From Halothermothrix orenii H 168 (GTDB lineage Bacteria > Bacillota > Halanaerobiia > Halanaerobiales > Halothermotrichaceae): a stretch of 64,000 bases of DNA. The position numbers were made by a program, and so were the translations under genes. The DNA lies in assembly GCF_000020485.1 (NCBI RefSeq), contig NC_011899.1, positions 745,937 to 809,936 of the forward strand, in the 5' to 3' direction. The notes beneath the pieces were generated by a model. That model made no database searches and was not told the DNA's origin. It worked only from the letters and a program-made list of their open reading frames with translations. Shown here one piece after another: positions 53,095 through 61,543 of the stretch (positions within the stretch are counted from its first letter, which is position 1; each line of letters starts with the position of its first letter).

Positions 53095-55053
53095 ATGATT
53101 AAAAGTAAATTTTATGTAGGAGATCTGCCCTTTATACTACTTTTTATCATACTTTTCCTGGCAAGTTTTTATAACTATATCTTTTTTCACAGTGTAGTTG
53201 AACTTTTAACCATAATTACAGCTTCCAATGTATTTATAATTGCTTTTGCCACTACTGAAATAGGTGAAAATAATTATTTTAAATTTCTTGGTCTTGCCTA
53301 TGGTTTTGTCGCCTTCTTTGACCTGTTACATATGACAAGCTGTCAGGGGTTGGGAATATTTCCAGAATATGATATTAATTTATGTATACAATTCTGGATT
53401 GTTGCCAGATTGATTGAAAGTATATCTTTACTGGTTTCTTTTGCTTTTGTTAATAGTAATACTAATAATTTTAAAAAGTATAGATTTTTTATTAGATATA
53501 TTTTTATATCAGTTCTATTTCTGGTATTATTATTTTATGAATTATTTCCGTTATGTTACCATAATAATTCTCTAACTAACTTTAAAGTTATTACAGAATA
53601 TGCAATTTCATTTATTTTACTTTTATCTATAATTGTACTTAAAAAAAGTTCTTCCTGGTTTAGTTCAAGTGTATACAGACTACTCTTTTTGTCACTGGTT
53701 TTCACTTTTATGTCAGAGTTATTACTGGCATCATATCTTAATCCATACGGGTTTAGAAATATCCTGGGCCATTTGTTTAAACTTGTTTCCTTTTATCTCA
53801 TATATAAGTCTGTTTCTGTTACCAGTTTAAAGAAACCCTTTGAGACCCTTTTTTATAAGTTAAATCAGGCTAATAAAAAACTAAAAAATGAAAAAAATAA
53901 AATACTCGATATTACTGAGGCTATCTTTATTTTTATCGATAAAGAGGGAAAGATAACCCTGATCAATAAAAAAGGTTGTGAGGTCCTGGGTTATCAGGAA
54001 GAAGAAATTATTGGAAAGGAATGGGTAACTAATTTTGTTTATAAAGATGACCGAGAGAGAGTAAGAAAAACACTGGAAAATATAGTTACATGTGGATGCA
54101 ATAACGGAAACAATTTTGAACATCAGGTAGTTACCAGAGACAATACCAGGCGTACAATTTTATGGAAAAACACTGTTTTAAAAGATGAGCGGGGGCAGAT
54201 CAGGGGAGTGTTAAGTTCCGGGCTTGATATTACGGATAAAAAATTGCTTGAAGAAGAGCTGGAGTATAATAAACTACGTACTGAGTTTTTTGCCAACCTG
54301 TCCCATGAATTTAAAACACCCTTAAATGTAATTTTTTCAGCCCTGCATTTGATTGAATGGTCTTTAGATAAAAATCCACTGAAGAAAGATAAAATTAAAA
54401 GTTATTTAAAAACTATTACTCATAATAGTTATCGACTCTTAAGATTAATTACTAATTTGTTGGATATTACAAAAATAGACGCTAATTCCTATCAATTAAA
54501 TATATGTAACTGTGATATTGTCAAAATAGTAAAATCCGCCGTTAATTCAGTAAAAGGACATATTAATAATAAAACACGGAAAATAGTGTTTAATACAAAT
54601 GTTAATGAGAAGATTATAGCCTGTGATCCATTTGATATAGAACGAATTTTATATAATCTTCTCTCAAATGCTATCAAATTTACCGGAGAAGGTGATAAAA
54701 TAACTGTAGAAATAAAGGACCGGGGACAATCACTTAATATAATTGTTAAGGATACCGGTATTGGAATACCTGAAGAGATGCAAGACTATATTTTTAAACG
54801 TTTTCGCCAGGTTGATAAGTCTTTCAGAAGGAATAATGAAGGTTCGGGTCTTGGTTTGTCATTAACAAAATCACTGGTAGAATTACATGGTGGTAGTATA
54901 AGTATAGAAAGCAAACCCGGTAAAGGTAGTACTTTTATTATTAAACTTCCTGTTTTTCAGGTATCAAATAACCTATGCGAAAATACCAGAAAAAAATCCA
55001 AAGAGTTAATAGACAGAATTAATCTGGAATTCTCTGATATTTATGAGTTATAA
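53095..55053 (+). CDS. orphan sensor histidine kinase, MASE3-PAS-HisKA-HATPase
   Basis: A 652-residue membrane kinase. The N-terminal MASE3-like sensor region has seven or so spans (~10-250) with HSVVELLTIITASNVFI, FDLLHMTSCQG and IQFWIVARLIESIS. A PAS domain (~275-385, VLGYQEEEIIGKEW) follows, then HisKA with the phospho-His in LSHEFKTPLNVIFSAL, and HATPase with NLLSNAIKFT, DTGIGIPEE and GSGLGLSLTK. ATG 53095 follows GGAGGGGG. No response regulator lies nearby, so its partner is elsewhere. It begins 43 bases after comM. Confidence 0.9.
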   Translation: MIKSKFYVGDLPFILLFIILFLASFYNYIFFHSVVELLTIITASNVFIIAFATTEIGENNYFKFLGLAYGFVAFFDLLHMTSCQGLGIFPEYDINLCIQFWIVARLIESISLLVSFAFVNSNTNNFKKYRFFIRYIFISVLFLVLLFYELFPLCYHNNSLTNFKVITEYAISFILLLSIIVLKKSSSWFSSSVYRLLFLSLVFTFMSELLLASYLNPYGFRNILGHLFKLVSFYLIYKSVSVTSLKKPFETLFYKLNQANKKLKNEKNKILDITEAIFIFIDKEGKITLINKKGCEVLGYQEEEIIGKEWVTNFVYKDDRERVRKTLENIVTCGCNNGNNFEHQVVTRDNTRRTILWKNTVLKDERGQIRGVLSSGLDITDKKLLEEELEYNKLRTEFFANLSHEFKTPLNVIFSALHLIEWSLDKNPLKKDKIKSYLKTITHNSYRLLRLITNLLDITKIDANSYQLNICNCDIVKIVKSAVNSVKGHINNKTRKIVFNTNVNEKIIACDPFDIERILYNLLSNAIKFTGEGDKITVEIKDRGQSLNIIVKDTGIGIPEEMQDYIFKRFRQVDKSFRRNNEGSGLGLSLTKSLVELHGGSISIESKPGKGSTFIIKLPVFQVSNNLCENTRKKSKELIDRINLEFSDIYEL

Positions 55054-55073
55054 TCTAACATAAAATAAAGAAG

Positions 55074-55892
55074 GTGATTATAATAGAAAACGTAATACCT
55101 GCCTTTATAATTACACTATTTGCTGGTCTATCAACTGGAATCGGGAGTGCTCTGGCCCTCTTCGCCCGGAGAACTAATACTAAATTTCTTTCGATATCTC
55201 TGGGTTTTTCAGCCGGAGTTATGGTTTATGTTTCTTTTGTAGAATTGTTTAATGGAGCCCTGGAAACTTTAATAAAGGTCCATGGTAGTAAAACGGGCCA
55301 GATATTAGCGGTTTTATCTTTTTTTACAGGGATATTAATAATTGCCATTATTGACAATATGGTGCCCGAACATGAGAACCCACATCAGGTTAGAAAAGAA
55401 AGAGAACTTATAAATATAAAAAAAGAAAATGTTAATAATGATTTTTCATTAAAGAAAATGGGGCTTCTTTCTGCCGTGGCTATATCAATACATAACTTTC
55501 CGGAGGGTATAGCAACCTTTGCCTCATCATTGTCAGACCTTACGGTCGGGGTGTCTATTGCTGTTGCTATTGCAATACATAATATTCCGGAAGGTGTTTC
55601 GGTATCAGTCCCCATTTATTATGCTACTGGTAACAAAAAGAAAGCTTTTATATACTCATTCATGTCAGGGTTATCAGAACCTTTAGGAGCTTTAATAGGT
55701 TATGCTTTTTTTAAAATATTTTTATCTGATACTGTCCTTGGTATTATTTTCGGACTGGTTGCGGGAATAATGGTATTTATTTCAATAGATGAACTTCTTC
55801 CAGCTTCAAGAAGGTATGGTCAGGGTCATCAGGAGATATACAGCTTCATAGCAGGTATGGCTGTAATGGCCATAAGTTTACTGTTATTATAA
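55074..55892 (+). CDS. zupT: ZIP family metal transporter (ZupT-like)
   Basis: Imports divalent metals, mainly zinc. It has 272 residues and eight spans. Metal sites are HNFPEGIATFASS and HNIPEGVSVSVP in spans 4 and 5, and the loop after span 3 is charged. The start is unclear. GTG 55074 falls inside the best Shine-Dalgarno (AAGAAGGTG, 55068-55076). A well-placed ATA at 55083 would give (M)ENVIPAF, close to the family N-terminus. I annotate from 55074. Confidence 0.88.
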   Translation: MIIIENVIPAFIITLFAGLSTGIGSALALFARRTNTKFLSISLGFSAGVMVYVSFVELFNGALETLIKVHGSKTGQILAVLSFFTGILIIAIIDNMVPEHENPHQVRKERELINIKKENVNNDFSLKKMGLLSAVAISIHNFPEGIATFASSLSDLTVGVSIAVAIAIHNIPEGVSVSVPIYYATGNKKKAFIYSFMSGLSEPLGALIGYAFFKIFLSDTVLGIIFGLVAGIMVFISIDELLPASRRYGQGHQEIYSFIAGMAVMAISLLLL

Positions 55893-55926
55893 AAAATTTT
55901 ATAAATACAAATGTTATAAATATCTG

Positions 55927-55960
55927 GGTTTTTTCCATGACTGTGGAGAAAACCTTTTTT
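55927..55960 (+). terminator. intrinsic terminator after zupT
   Basis: GGTTTTTTCCA / TGGAGAAAACC imperfect stem, TGACTG loop, then six T. Confidence 0.85.
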
Positions 55961-56052
55961 GTTTACTTTTTAGTACTTTTTTCTCTAAAATGCAGGATTA
56001 TTTGTTTTTTTGCTGAAATTAGTAATTATAAACGATAAGGAGCGGGTTAAGT

Positions 56053-57198
56053 ATGGAGGAAATATTATATAAAATAAATTTTTATCTTAATAAAATTAAT
56101 TTAGTACAATTAGACATAACAGTGATTTTAATTATTATCGGTGCTATTCTTGTTATTATTTTCTCCTTATTTTTAATTAAAAGGACTAATAACATTAATT
56201 ATCAGACAAAAAAGATACTCAAACTCTTGGAAAGAAATCCAGATAAGGCCCTGAAAAAATTGGGGAATAGTCCCCTGGAGGTTGTTGATTACTTACTTAG
56301 TCCTGAAAATATATCATCGGGAAAGTATATTAAAATTAAAAAATACCTTTCTAATCCCCGGGAAGTGAAAAAAATATTTGACCGTGTTCATGAAGATGAG
56401 CCAGATATAGACCAGGTCAAATTGACTATATCAATTTTCACAAAGCTGGCTACTCCTCAGGCTATCGATTATCTGGTTACATATTTATATGAAAAAAATT
56501 CTGATATTGTTCAGACAACCATAAACCATCTTGCTACACTTAAAACAGATAAGGTTGTGGATACGTTAATTGAATATGTAAGCTGTGTTTCTGATGCTAA
56601 AACCCTGAAATTTCTGGAAAAGGCCTTCTTGAAGTTCGGTCCAGAAGCTGCCCGAAAATTAGAGGAATTTATATATGAATCAGATAATACAATTAAAATA
56701 TGGTGTATTAATATTATGGGGGCTTTTCCTGAAGAAGACTTCACTGGGGTCCTGGTAGACCAGCTTGAGGTTGATAACCCGGATGTAAAAACTGCTGCAA
56801 TAAAAAACCTGGCTAATTTCAGTAATAATAAGAAGATAATTCAAGAAATTGCAAAATGTCTGGATGATGAGAACTGGGGTGTTCGTAGCCAGGCCTGTTA
56901 TAAACTAGGTGAATTGAAGGCTACCTCGGTAGCCCCCAGATTATATGAAAGGCTAACAGATCAGAGCGGTGTAGTCAGGGCGGCAGCAGCCCAGGCTTTA
57001 CTGGATATGGGTTATGAAGGGATAGAGTATTTAATAAAAATTGCTAAAGAGCCTTCAGCCCCGGAAGAAGTTATTAATATTTTAAAGGAACAGGAAATAG
57101 TGTTTCTAATTGAATCTATTGAAAAAGTATTTGAAAGGAAATTTAAAAGGATGTATCCTGAATTGAGTATAAATAAAGTAAAAAAAAGAGTTAAATAA
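56053..57198 (+). CDS. membrane-anchored HEAT-repeat protein
   Basis: A 381-residue protein. One N-terminal membrane span (~20-42, ILIIIGAILVIIFSLFLI) is followed by a cytoplasmic alpha-solenoid. HEAT-like repeats are clear at ~220-330, with DNPDVKTAAIKNLANF, DENWGVRSQACYKLGEL and QSGVVRAAAAQALLDMG. These are protein-interaction scaffolds; no enzyme motif is visible. ATG follows AAGGAG. It lies between the ZIP transporter and the nitrilase pair, with its own terminator. Confidence 0.82.
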   Translation: MEEILYKINFYLNKINLVQLDITVILIIIGAILVIIFSLFLIKRTNNINYQTKKILKLLERNPDKALKKLGNSPLEVVDYLLSPENISSGKYIKIKKYLSNPREVKKIFDRVHEDEPDIDQVKLTISIFTKLATPQAIDYLVTYLYEKNSDIVQTTINHLATLKTDKVVDTLIEYVSCVSDAKTLKFLEKAFLKFGPEAARKLEEFIYESDNTIKIWCINIMGAFPEEDFTGVLVDQLEVDNPDVKTAAIKNLANFSNNKKIIQEIAKCLDDENWGVRSQACYKLGELKATSVAPRLYERLTDQSGVVRAAAAQALLDMGYEGIEYLIKIAKEPSAPEEVINILKEQEIVFLIESIEKVFERKFKRMYPELSINKVKKRVK

Positions 57199-57206
57199 AT
57201 TAATAT

Positions 57207-57248
57207 ATACCTGAAAATATAATTATTGTTTTTTCAGGTATTTCATTT
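57207..57248 (+). terminator. terminator-like hairpin after the HEAT-repeat gene
   Basis: 11-bp stem ATACCTGAAAA / TTTTCAGGTAT with a loop of 13 bases, then TTCATTTT. The T run is broken. Confidence 0.65.
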
Positions 57249-57264
57249 TGAGTTTGAATAGTGA

Positions 57265-57289
57265 CTAATCTAAATTAAACTTAGATTGG
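57265..57289. promoter_or_regulatory. inverted repeat upstream of the nitrilase pair
   Basis: CTAATCTAA / TTAGATTGG (one G-U if read as RNA) with a 7-base spacer; the central 7 bp AATCTAA/TTAGATT are perfect. It lies 27 bases before ATG 57316. It may be an operator or an RNA hairpin. Confidence 0.35.
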
Positions 57290-57315
57290 TAATCAGGGAT
57301 GGTGACAGTTTTATA

Positions 57316-58197
57316 ATGAACACTGGTGTAGCTATAATTAAAAGTTTAGTATATGAAAATATAGAAAACATTTTTGAGAGGGTTAAAGATGTTTCTAGGA
57401 ATATCATAGAAAATTCCCTTGTTTTATTAGTATTCCAGAAACCAGATAATTTGAGGAACCTATCTGATGATACCGAAATAAAGGATTTTAATAAAAAAAT
57501 AAGGGAGTTATCAAGTAATTTTGCCCGAAGAAATTCATGTTATTTTTCACCGGGGACTTACCTTGAAGTAGATGGAGATAAATACTATAAAACGGCTATT
57601 CTTTTTGACCCCGGGGGACAAATATGTTTAAAACAAAGACAAATTTTCCTGGATAATAACGATAAACAAAGACATATCCAGCGTGGTCAGGAAATAAATA
57701 TTTATCGTTCTGAAATAGGGAATATAGGATTTATTACAGGTGCTGATTGCTGGTATCCTGAAGTTGGTAGATTTTTAGCCCTTGAAGGGGTAGATATTGT
57801 TATCTATACTAATAACTTAAAAGATAATAATTGCTGGAAGCAGATATCTGGTATATGGTCACAGGTTCAGCAGAATCAGTTTTTTGCCCTGGAGGGGAGT
57901 GTGGGGGGTTATTCATTAATACACGCACCATGTGAGGTAACACCATACAGGACTGGATTAATACCACCACAGGGTGTTAAGGTCAGTTCTAAAGAATATG
58001 CATTAAATCCACCTTTATATATAAAATTCTTAAATAAACAGCTATCTGAGATAAAAGGTTTTGATATCTATATAACTTCATTAAATTACAGTGATTTAGA
58101 AGAGATTAGATATAAATATCCATTAAGAAAGGAATTGAATCCCGGGTTATATCAATTAAGTGGTATAGATAAGTTAAGTTTGAAAGGTGATAGATAG
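57316..58197 (+). CDS. nitrilase-like (CN_hydrolase) protein lacking two catalytic residues
   Basis: A 293-residue nitrilase-fold protein. The cysteine is present in GFITGADCWYPEVGRFLALE. The catalytic Glu usually in a PE turn is replaced in LVLLVFQKPD, and alignment with the next gene puts Gln where the catalytic Lys should be (QICLKQRQIFL against EQTKNHLLPL). It is therefore probably a pseudoenzyme or regulatory partner. I start at ATG 57316; the frame is open back to a TTG at 57286. Its stop codon overlaps the GTG start of the paralogue by one base. Confidence 0.72.
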   Translation: MNTGVAIIKSLVYENIENIFERVKDVSRNIIENSLVLLVFQKPDNLRNLSDDTEIKDFNKKIRELSSNFARRNSCYFSPGTYLEVDGDKYYKTAILFDPGGQICLKQRQIFLDNNDKQRHIQRGQEINIYRSEIGNIGFITGADCWYPEVGRFLALEGVDIVIYTNNLKDNNCWKQISGIWSQVQQNQFFALEGSVGGYSLIHAPCEVTPYRTGLIPPQGVKVSSKEYALNPPLYIKFLNKQLSEIKGFDIYITSLNYSDLEEIRYKYPLRKELNPGLYQLSGIDKLSLKGDR

Positions 58198-59246
58198 TGG
58201 ATATTAAATCAATTATTACTAACTTTTATTTAAAATATATTACCTGGGGAACAACTTCCCGTAAAATAAGGAGATATTTAAATAAAAGGGGTAAAAAGGT
58301 CAAAAAAGGGCCTGAAAGGGATAAAAGTAAAAGGGTAAAAGTTGCTGCACTTCAATTAAGGGCCAGGTTATATAAAGACCCCTTTGACTTTATCGAAAAG
58401 ATGAATCAGATGATTGGAACTGCTGTGGAGAATGGGGCAGAATTTGTTGTATGTCCTGAACACAATCTAATGCAACTATCAGGTATTTTGCCTGGTTTTG
58501 CAGATGGCAAAAATGTAGATATAGATACTATGTTACAGAATAATGATATTGACCTGACATTAGAAGATGTTCTGATCCTTTTAGGTAATGTCATAAAGGA
58601 TATTTCCAGAAGTGTATTTTCTGAGCTGGCCAGATATTATGGTACTTATATTATGACCGGTAGTGGTTTAATACCGGGTGTTGATAATAAGCTGTATAAC
58701 ATCAGTTATCTGTTTGACCCTGATGGTACGTTAATTGGTGAACAGACAAAGAATCATTTACTACCCCTTGAAGCAGACTGGGGGGTTAAGCCTGGGAATA
58801 AAATTAACGTTTTTTCTACAGACTTTGGTAAAGTGGCTATCCCCATCTGTATGGATGCAACCTATTTTGAAACCTTCAGGATTGCGTGGCAGAAAGGGGC
58901 TCATCTTGTTACCATTCCTATTGCTAATCCTGATCCTGATTATAATTACTGGACAGCTATGCGGGGAATATGGGCCCGGGTTCAGGAAACACCCGTTTTT
59001 GGAATAAAAAGTGCCCTGGTAGGTGATTTTTTAGGTTTCAGGTTAACGGGCCAGGCTGGAATTTATGCCCCCCTTGAGCTTACACCCGATAAGACTGGTG
59101 TCATTGCTGAAGCAGATACCTGGGATTCTGAGGAGATTGTTATGGCAGAACTTGACTTTAAATCCCTTGAAGAATTTGAACCGGAATTAGATACTAATAA
59201 AAATTTCTGGGAAAGGTATTTTCCTGGAGTATATTATACCATTTAA
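58197..59246 (+). CDS. nitrilase-superfamily carbon-nitrogen hydrolase
   Basis: A 349-residue protein with all three catalytic residues: Glu in FVVCPEHNLMQL, Lys in EQTKNHLLPL, and Cys in VAIPICMDATYFETFR. These hydrolyse amides or nitriles, but the substrate cannot be read from sequence. An N-terminal basic, amphipathic stretch (~1-40, TSRKIRRYLNKRGKKVKKG) precedes the domain and could touch membrane or RNA. Start is GTG 58197, overlapping the previous stop by one base (TAGTG). The pair is presumably expressed together. Confidence 0.85.
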   Translation: MDIKSIITNFYLKYITWGTTSRKIRRYLNKRGKKVKKGPERDKSKRVKVAALQLRARLYKDPFDFIEKMNQMIGTAVENGAEFVVCPEHNLMQLSGILPGFADGKNVDIDTMLQNNDIDLTLEDVLILLGNVIKDISRSVFSELARYYGTYIMTGSGLIPGVDNKLYNISYLFDPDGTLIGEQTKNHLLPLEADWGVKPGNKINVFSTDFGKVAIPICMDATYFETFRIAWQKGAHLVTIPIANPDPDYNYWTAMRGIWARVQETPVFGIKSALVGDFLGFRLTGQAGIYAPLELTPDKTGVIAEADTWDSEEIVMAELDFKSLEEFEPELDTNKNFWERYFPGVYYTI

Positions 59247-59396
59247 ACTTTAATATTAAGATTTAATGGATTAAATCTATAACCTGTTTGTATCAATTCC
59301 ATTTTAAAAAAGTATTTACTTGATAAAAAAATAGTATTTGCCATAGGGATTAATAAGAGTAGAAAACCTGGAGAAAAAGATGGAAGGAGGAAATAT

Positions 59397-59603
59397 ATGA
59401 ATAAATCATTTACCTGTCCTAAATGCGGCTGTCAGGAGTATGAAAAAGATGAGATAAGGGCAACCGGTGGTGGTTTCGCTAAAATCTTTGATGTCCAGAA
59501 TAAAAGGTTTACAGCTATCACCTGTACAAACTGCCGTTATACAGAGTTTTACAAAGGAGATACGAAAACCCTTATAAATATCCTTGATTTTCTGACAGAT
59601 TAG
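59397..59603 (+). CDS. small zinc-ribbon protein
   Basis: A 68-residue protein with CPKCGCQEYE and CTNCRY, a CxxC...CxxC zinc ribbon. Between them is a conserved-looking EIRATGGGFAKIFDVQNKRF stretch. It resembles the family annotated as nucleic-acid-binding Zn-ribbon proteins. ATG follows GGAAGGAGG. No operon partner; the next gene is convergent. Confidence 0.82.
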   Translation: MNKSFTCPKCGCQEYEKDEIRATGGGFAKIFDVQNKRFTAITCTNCRYTEFYKGDTKTLINILDFLTD

Positions 59604-59606
59604 TTT

Positions 59607-59645
59607 TTATTCCCCCGATGAATGAAGTGGGGGATTTATTTATTT
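59607..59645 (+). terminator. terminator after the zinc-ribbon gene
   Basis: TCCCCC / GGGGGA stem with a 12-base loop and a TTTATTTATTT tail. Confidence 0.6.
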
Positions 59646-60545
59646 ATTTAACAAACTTATAGCAGTTTTTACAGCAATGTCGGCATTTTCAGCATAACCA
59701 TCTATTTTCAGCTCCTTTAAGAGGCTTTTATTATTGTTAAAAAGTTGTCCTCCGACCATTATTTTTATATGTTTCAGGGATGAATGGGTTCTGACTGCAT
59801 TTACCAGGTTTTTAACCGATTCTGAAACATTATTCATGGTAGCTGAAATCATTAACAGGTCAATCCTGAAAGAATCTATAGCCTTAATGACACTACTGGT
59901 GGGTAAATTTCCTCCGAGATAAAAAACATCAAAACCCTTTATATATAGCAGGTCAGAAATCATTTTAATACCTATAGTATGGGATTCCCCATAGGCGGAC
60001 AGACACAGGGCTTTATATTTCAATTTACCACCTGGTGAACACATACACATTAACTGAGACATTATCTGGAGAGTTGTCATTGATGCCAGTCGTTCATCGG
60101 AAATATCAATTTTATTTAATTCCCATAAATAACCTATTTTTTTTAAAGCCTTTTCCAGGACCTTTAAATATATATCCTTAATAGTTGCTCCCTGAACTAC
60201 TGTTTTTGAAATAAGATTTCTGGCAGACTCCTGGTTACCATTTAAAATATAATTAATATAGGAGTCTATGATTTTAGAGTAATTAATATTCTCCCCTGTA
60301 ATGTGGTTATTTTTGAAAGAGGTAAAATTTGTCGGCTGACGGAGACAGGATCTTCCTAGAAGGTAATCTATAGAAACATTAAAATAATCTGCCAGCTTGT
60401 TTAAAATATCCTGATTGGGAAATCTTAAGTTCTGTTCATAATTAGCTATGGTAGTTTGAGCTACCCCCAATGCTCCGGCAAGATCTTTTTGTCTTAGTTT
60501 TTTTTCCTTTCGTAATGATCTTAACCTGGAAGCAAAAGTATCCAT
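59640..60545 (-). CDS. XRE-family regulator with a cobalamin-binding domain
   Basis: A 301-residue regulator. Residues ~4-60 are an XRE helix-turn-helix (RQKDLAGALGVAQTTIANYE). A helical cap (~85-160) and a B12-binding Rossmann domain (~165-300) follow. The cap has a conserved Trp and Glu (YLWELNKIDISDERLAS), and the B12 loop is YGESHTIGIKM, which fits E-x-H-x-x-G with His as the lower ligand. The layout is that of CarH/LitR photoreceptors but with an XRE head in place of MerR. The CarH His next to the conserved Glu appears as Arg (from memory). ATG 60545 follows AAAGGTGA. It is divergent from the DICT gene. Confidence 0.86.
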   Translation of the reverse strand: MDTFASRLRSLRKEKKLRQKDLAGALGVAQTTIANYEQNLRFPNQDILNKLADYFNVSIDYLLGRSCLRQPTNFTSFKNNHITGENINYSKIIDSYINYILNGNQESARNLISKTVVQGATIKDIYLKVLEKALKKIGYLWELNKIDISDERLASMTTLQIMSQLMCMCSPGGKLKYKALCLSAYGESHTIGIKMISDLLYIKGFDVFYLGGNLPTSSVIKAIDSFRIDLLMISATMNNVSESVKNLVNAVRTHSSLKHIKIMVGGQLFNNNKSLLKELKIDGYAENADIAVKTAISLLNK

Positions 60546-60586
60546 ATACTGGTCACCTTTCTTTATCAATAATGTTTTATAAATAC

Positions 60587-60595
60587 ATTATAACA
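60587..60595 (-). promoter_or_regulatory. extended -10 promoter of the XRE-B12 gene
   Basis: On the minus strand TGTTATAAT (TG plus TATAAT), about 40 bases before the start codon. No good -35 element is seen, which fits an extended -10 or a regulated promoter. Confidence 0.5.
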
Positions 60596-60643
60596 TAGAA
60601 ATTTTGTTAGATGTGATGTTTATCATATACAATTTATAGGATT

Positions 60644-60657
60644 GTAAATTAATTTAC
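60644..60657. promoter_or_regulatory. 14-bp perfect palindrome, operator candidate
   Basis: GTAAATTAATTTAC is perfectly symmetric and abuts the -35 box of the DICT-gene promoter (TTGCAA at 60658). It is a good place for a dimeric HTH regulator such as the divergent XRE-B12 protein. Confidence 0.5.
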
Positions 60658-60686
60658 TTGCAAAAACACAGAATGTGATATAAAAT
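60658..60686 (+). promoter_or_regulatory. sigma-A promoter of the DICT gene
   Basis: TTGCAA (60658-60663), 17-base spacer, TAAAAT (60681-60686). Confidence 0.6.
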
Positions 60687-60695
60687 GGAAATAAC

Positions 60696-60715
60696 ACAAA
60701 CTGAAATATGTTTGT
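60696..60715. promoter_or_regulatory. second inverted repeat downstream of the DICT promoter
   Basis: ACAAAC and GTTTGT separated by 8 bases, at about +3 to +22 relative to the expected start of transcription. It could be a second operator, though its sequence differs from the palindrome upstream. Confidence 0.35.
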
Positions 60716-60750
60716 CATAAATCCCATTAGAAGGGGAGGAGGATATTTAA

Positions 60751-61296
60751 ATGAAAGAATTATCACTGTATGAAGAAATTTTTACTAAACTTGAAGGTGG
60801 AGTAAAAAAATTGGACGGGGGTACTGACGATAGTGAGTTAAACAGTTTTTCACTGAAATTTGAGAGTAGAGTTCCCCAGCTGGAAAGAATGTGTTATATA
60901 ATGGAGCAGGTTTTATTAAGGAAACCATCCCGGGCCAATGTTTATGCAGGGTTTCAGAAGGTTTCAAGGGCCCGTGATATATGGGATAGATTTCTTAAAA
61001 TAGCTGATAATGTTAATAAAGTTTATATATTTGGGGAAAAAGATGATGACCTGCCAAAACACCCTGACATTGACTTTATCTATCTCCCGGAAGGACATAA
61101 GTTGACCCGGGAATGGTTTTTAGTAATAACTAAACCTATTGGAAAAGCAATGATGGTAGCATATGACCTTGATGGATTTGGTGTCCATGATGATGAAAAA
61201 CAGAGGAAATTCAAGGGGGCCAAGACCAATAATCCTGAAATAGTAACAAAAGCCCGGGATTTACTTGAAGAAGTAATAGCTTCATATAATGACTAA
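60751..61296 (+). CDS. stand-alone DICT-domain sensory protein
   Basis: A 181-residue soluble protein. FQKVSRARDIWDRFLKIADN, VYIFGEKDDDLP and EWFLVITKPIGKAMMVAYD match the DICT domain, usually fused to diguanylate cyclases or kinases and proposed to take part in light responses (from memory). Here it stands alone with a ~50-residue N-terminal lead (MKELSLYEEIF...). ATG follows GGGGAGGAGG. It is divergent from the XRE-B12 regulator and is its most likely target. Confidence 0.78.
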   Translation: MKELSLYEEIFTKLEGGVKKLDGGTDDSELNSFSLKFESRVPQLERMCYIMEQVLLRKPSRANVYAGFQKVSRARDIWDRFLKIADNVNKVYIFGEKDDDLPKHPDIDFIYLPEGHKLTREWFLVITKPIGKAMMVAYDLDGFGVHDDEKQRKFKGAKTNNPEIVTKARDLLEEVIASYND

Positions 61297-61432
61297 TATA
61301 TAACAACTATACATAAAATTATATATCAAATATGATGAAAATCGTTAAAGGTATATTCTTTTTAAATATACTTAAACTTATATAAAATTATCTGAAAGGA
61401 ATTTTATACGGACTTTTTCTCTGGTATAGAAA

Positions 61433-61464
61433 AGCTCCAGAATATCCTGGAGCTCCTTTTTTTC
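61433..61464 (+). terminator. intrinsic terminator downstream of the DICT gene
   Basis: AGCTCCAG / CTGGAGCT stem, AATATC loop, CC then seven T. It lies about 135 bases after the stop. Confidence 0.85.
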
Positions 61465-61486
61465 TATATGATAAATTTAAACACAG

Positions 61487-61540
61487 AAATATATAGTTAA
61501 CTATTAAAGTATAAAAATATATAGTTAACTATTAAAGTAT
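61487..61540. repeat. two tandem 26-base units (28-base period) after the aldo/keto reductase gene
   Basis: The unit AAATATATAGTTAACTATTA plus AAGTAT occurs exactly twice (61487-61512 and 61515-61540). A partial third match (AACTAAAGTAT, 61546-61556) crosses the stop codon of the reductase gene. It probably arose by local slippage. Confidence 0.7.
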
Positions 61541-61543
61541 GCA

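Noticed and set aside
61487-61540. CRISPR-like repeat
   Set aside because: Two units with almost no spacer and no cas genes nearby; it is an ordinary tandem duplication.
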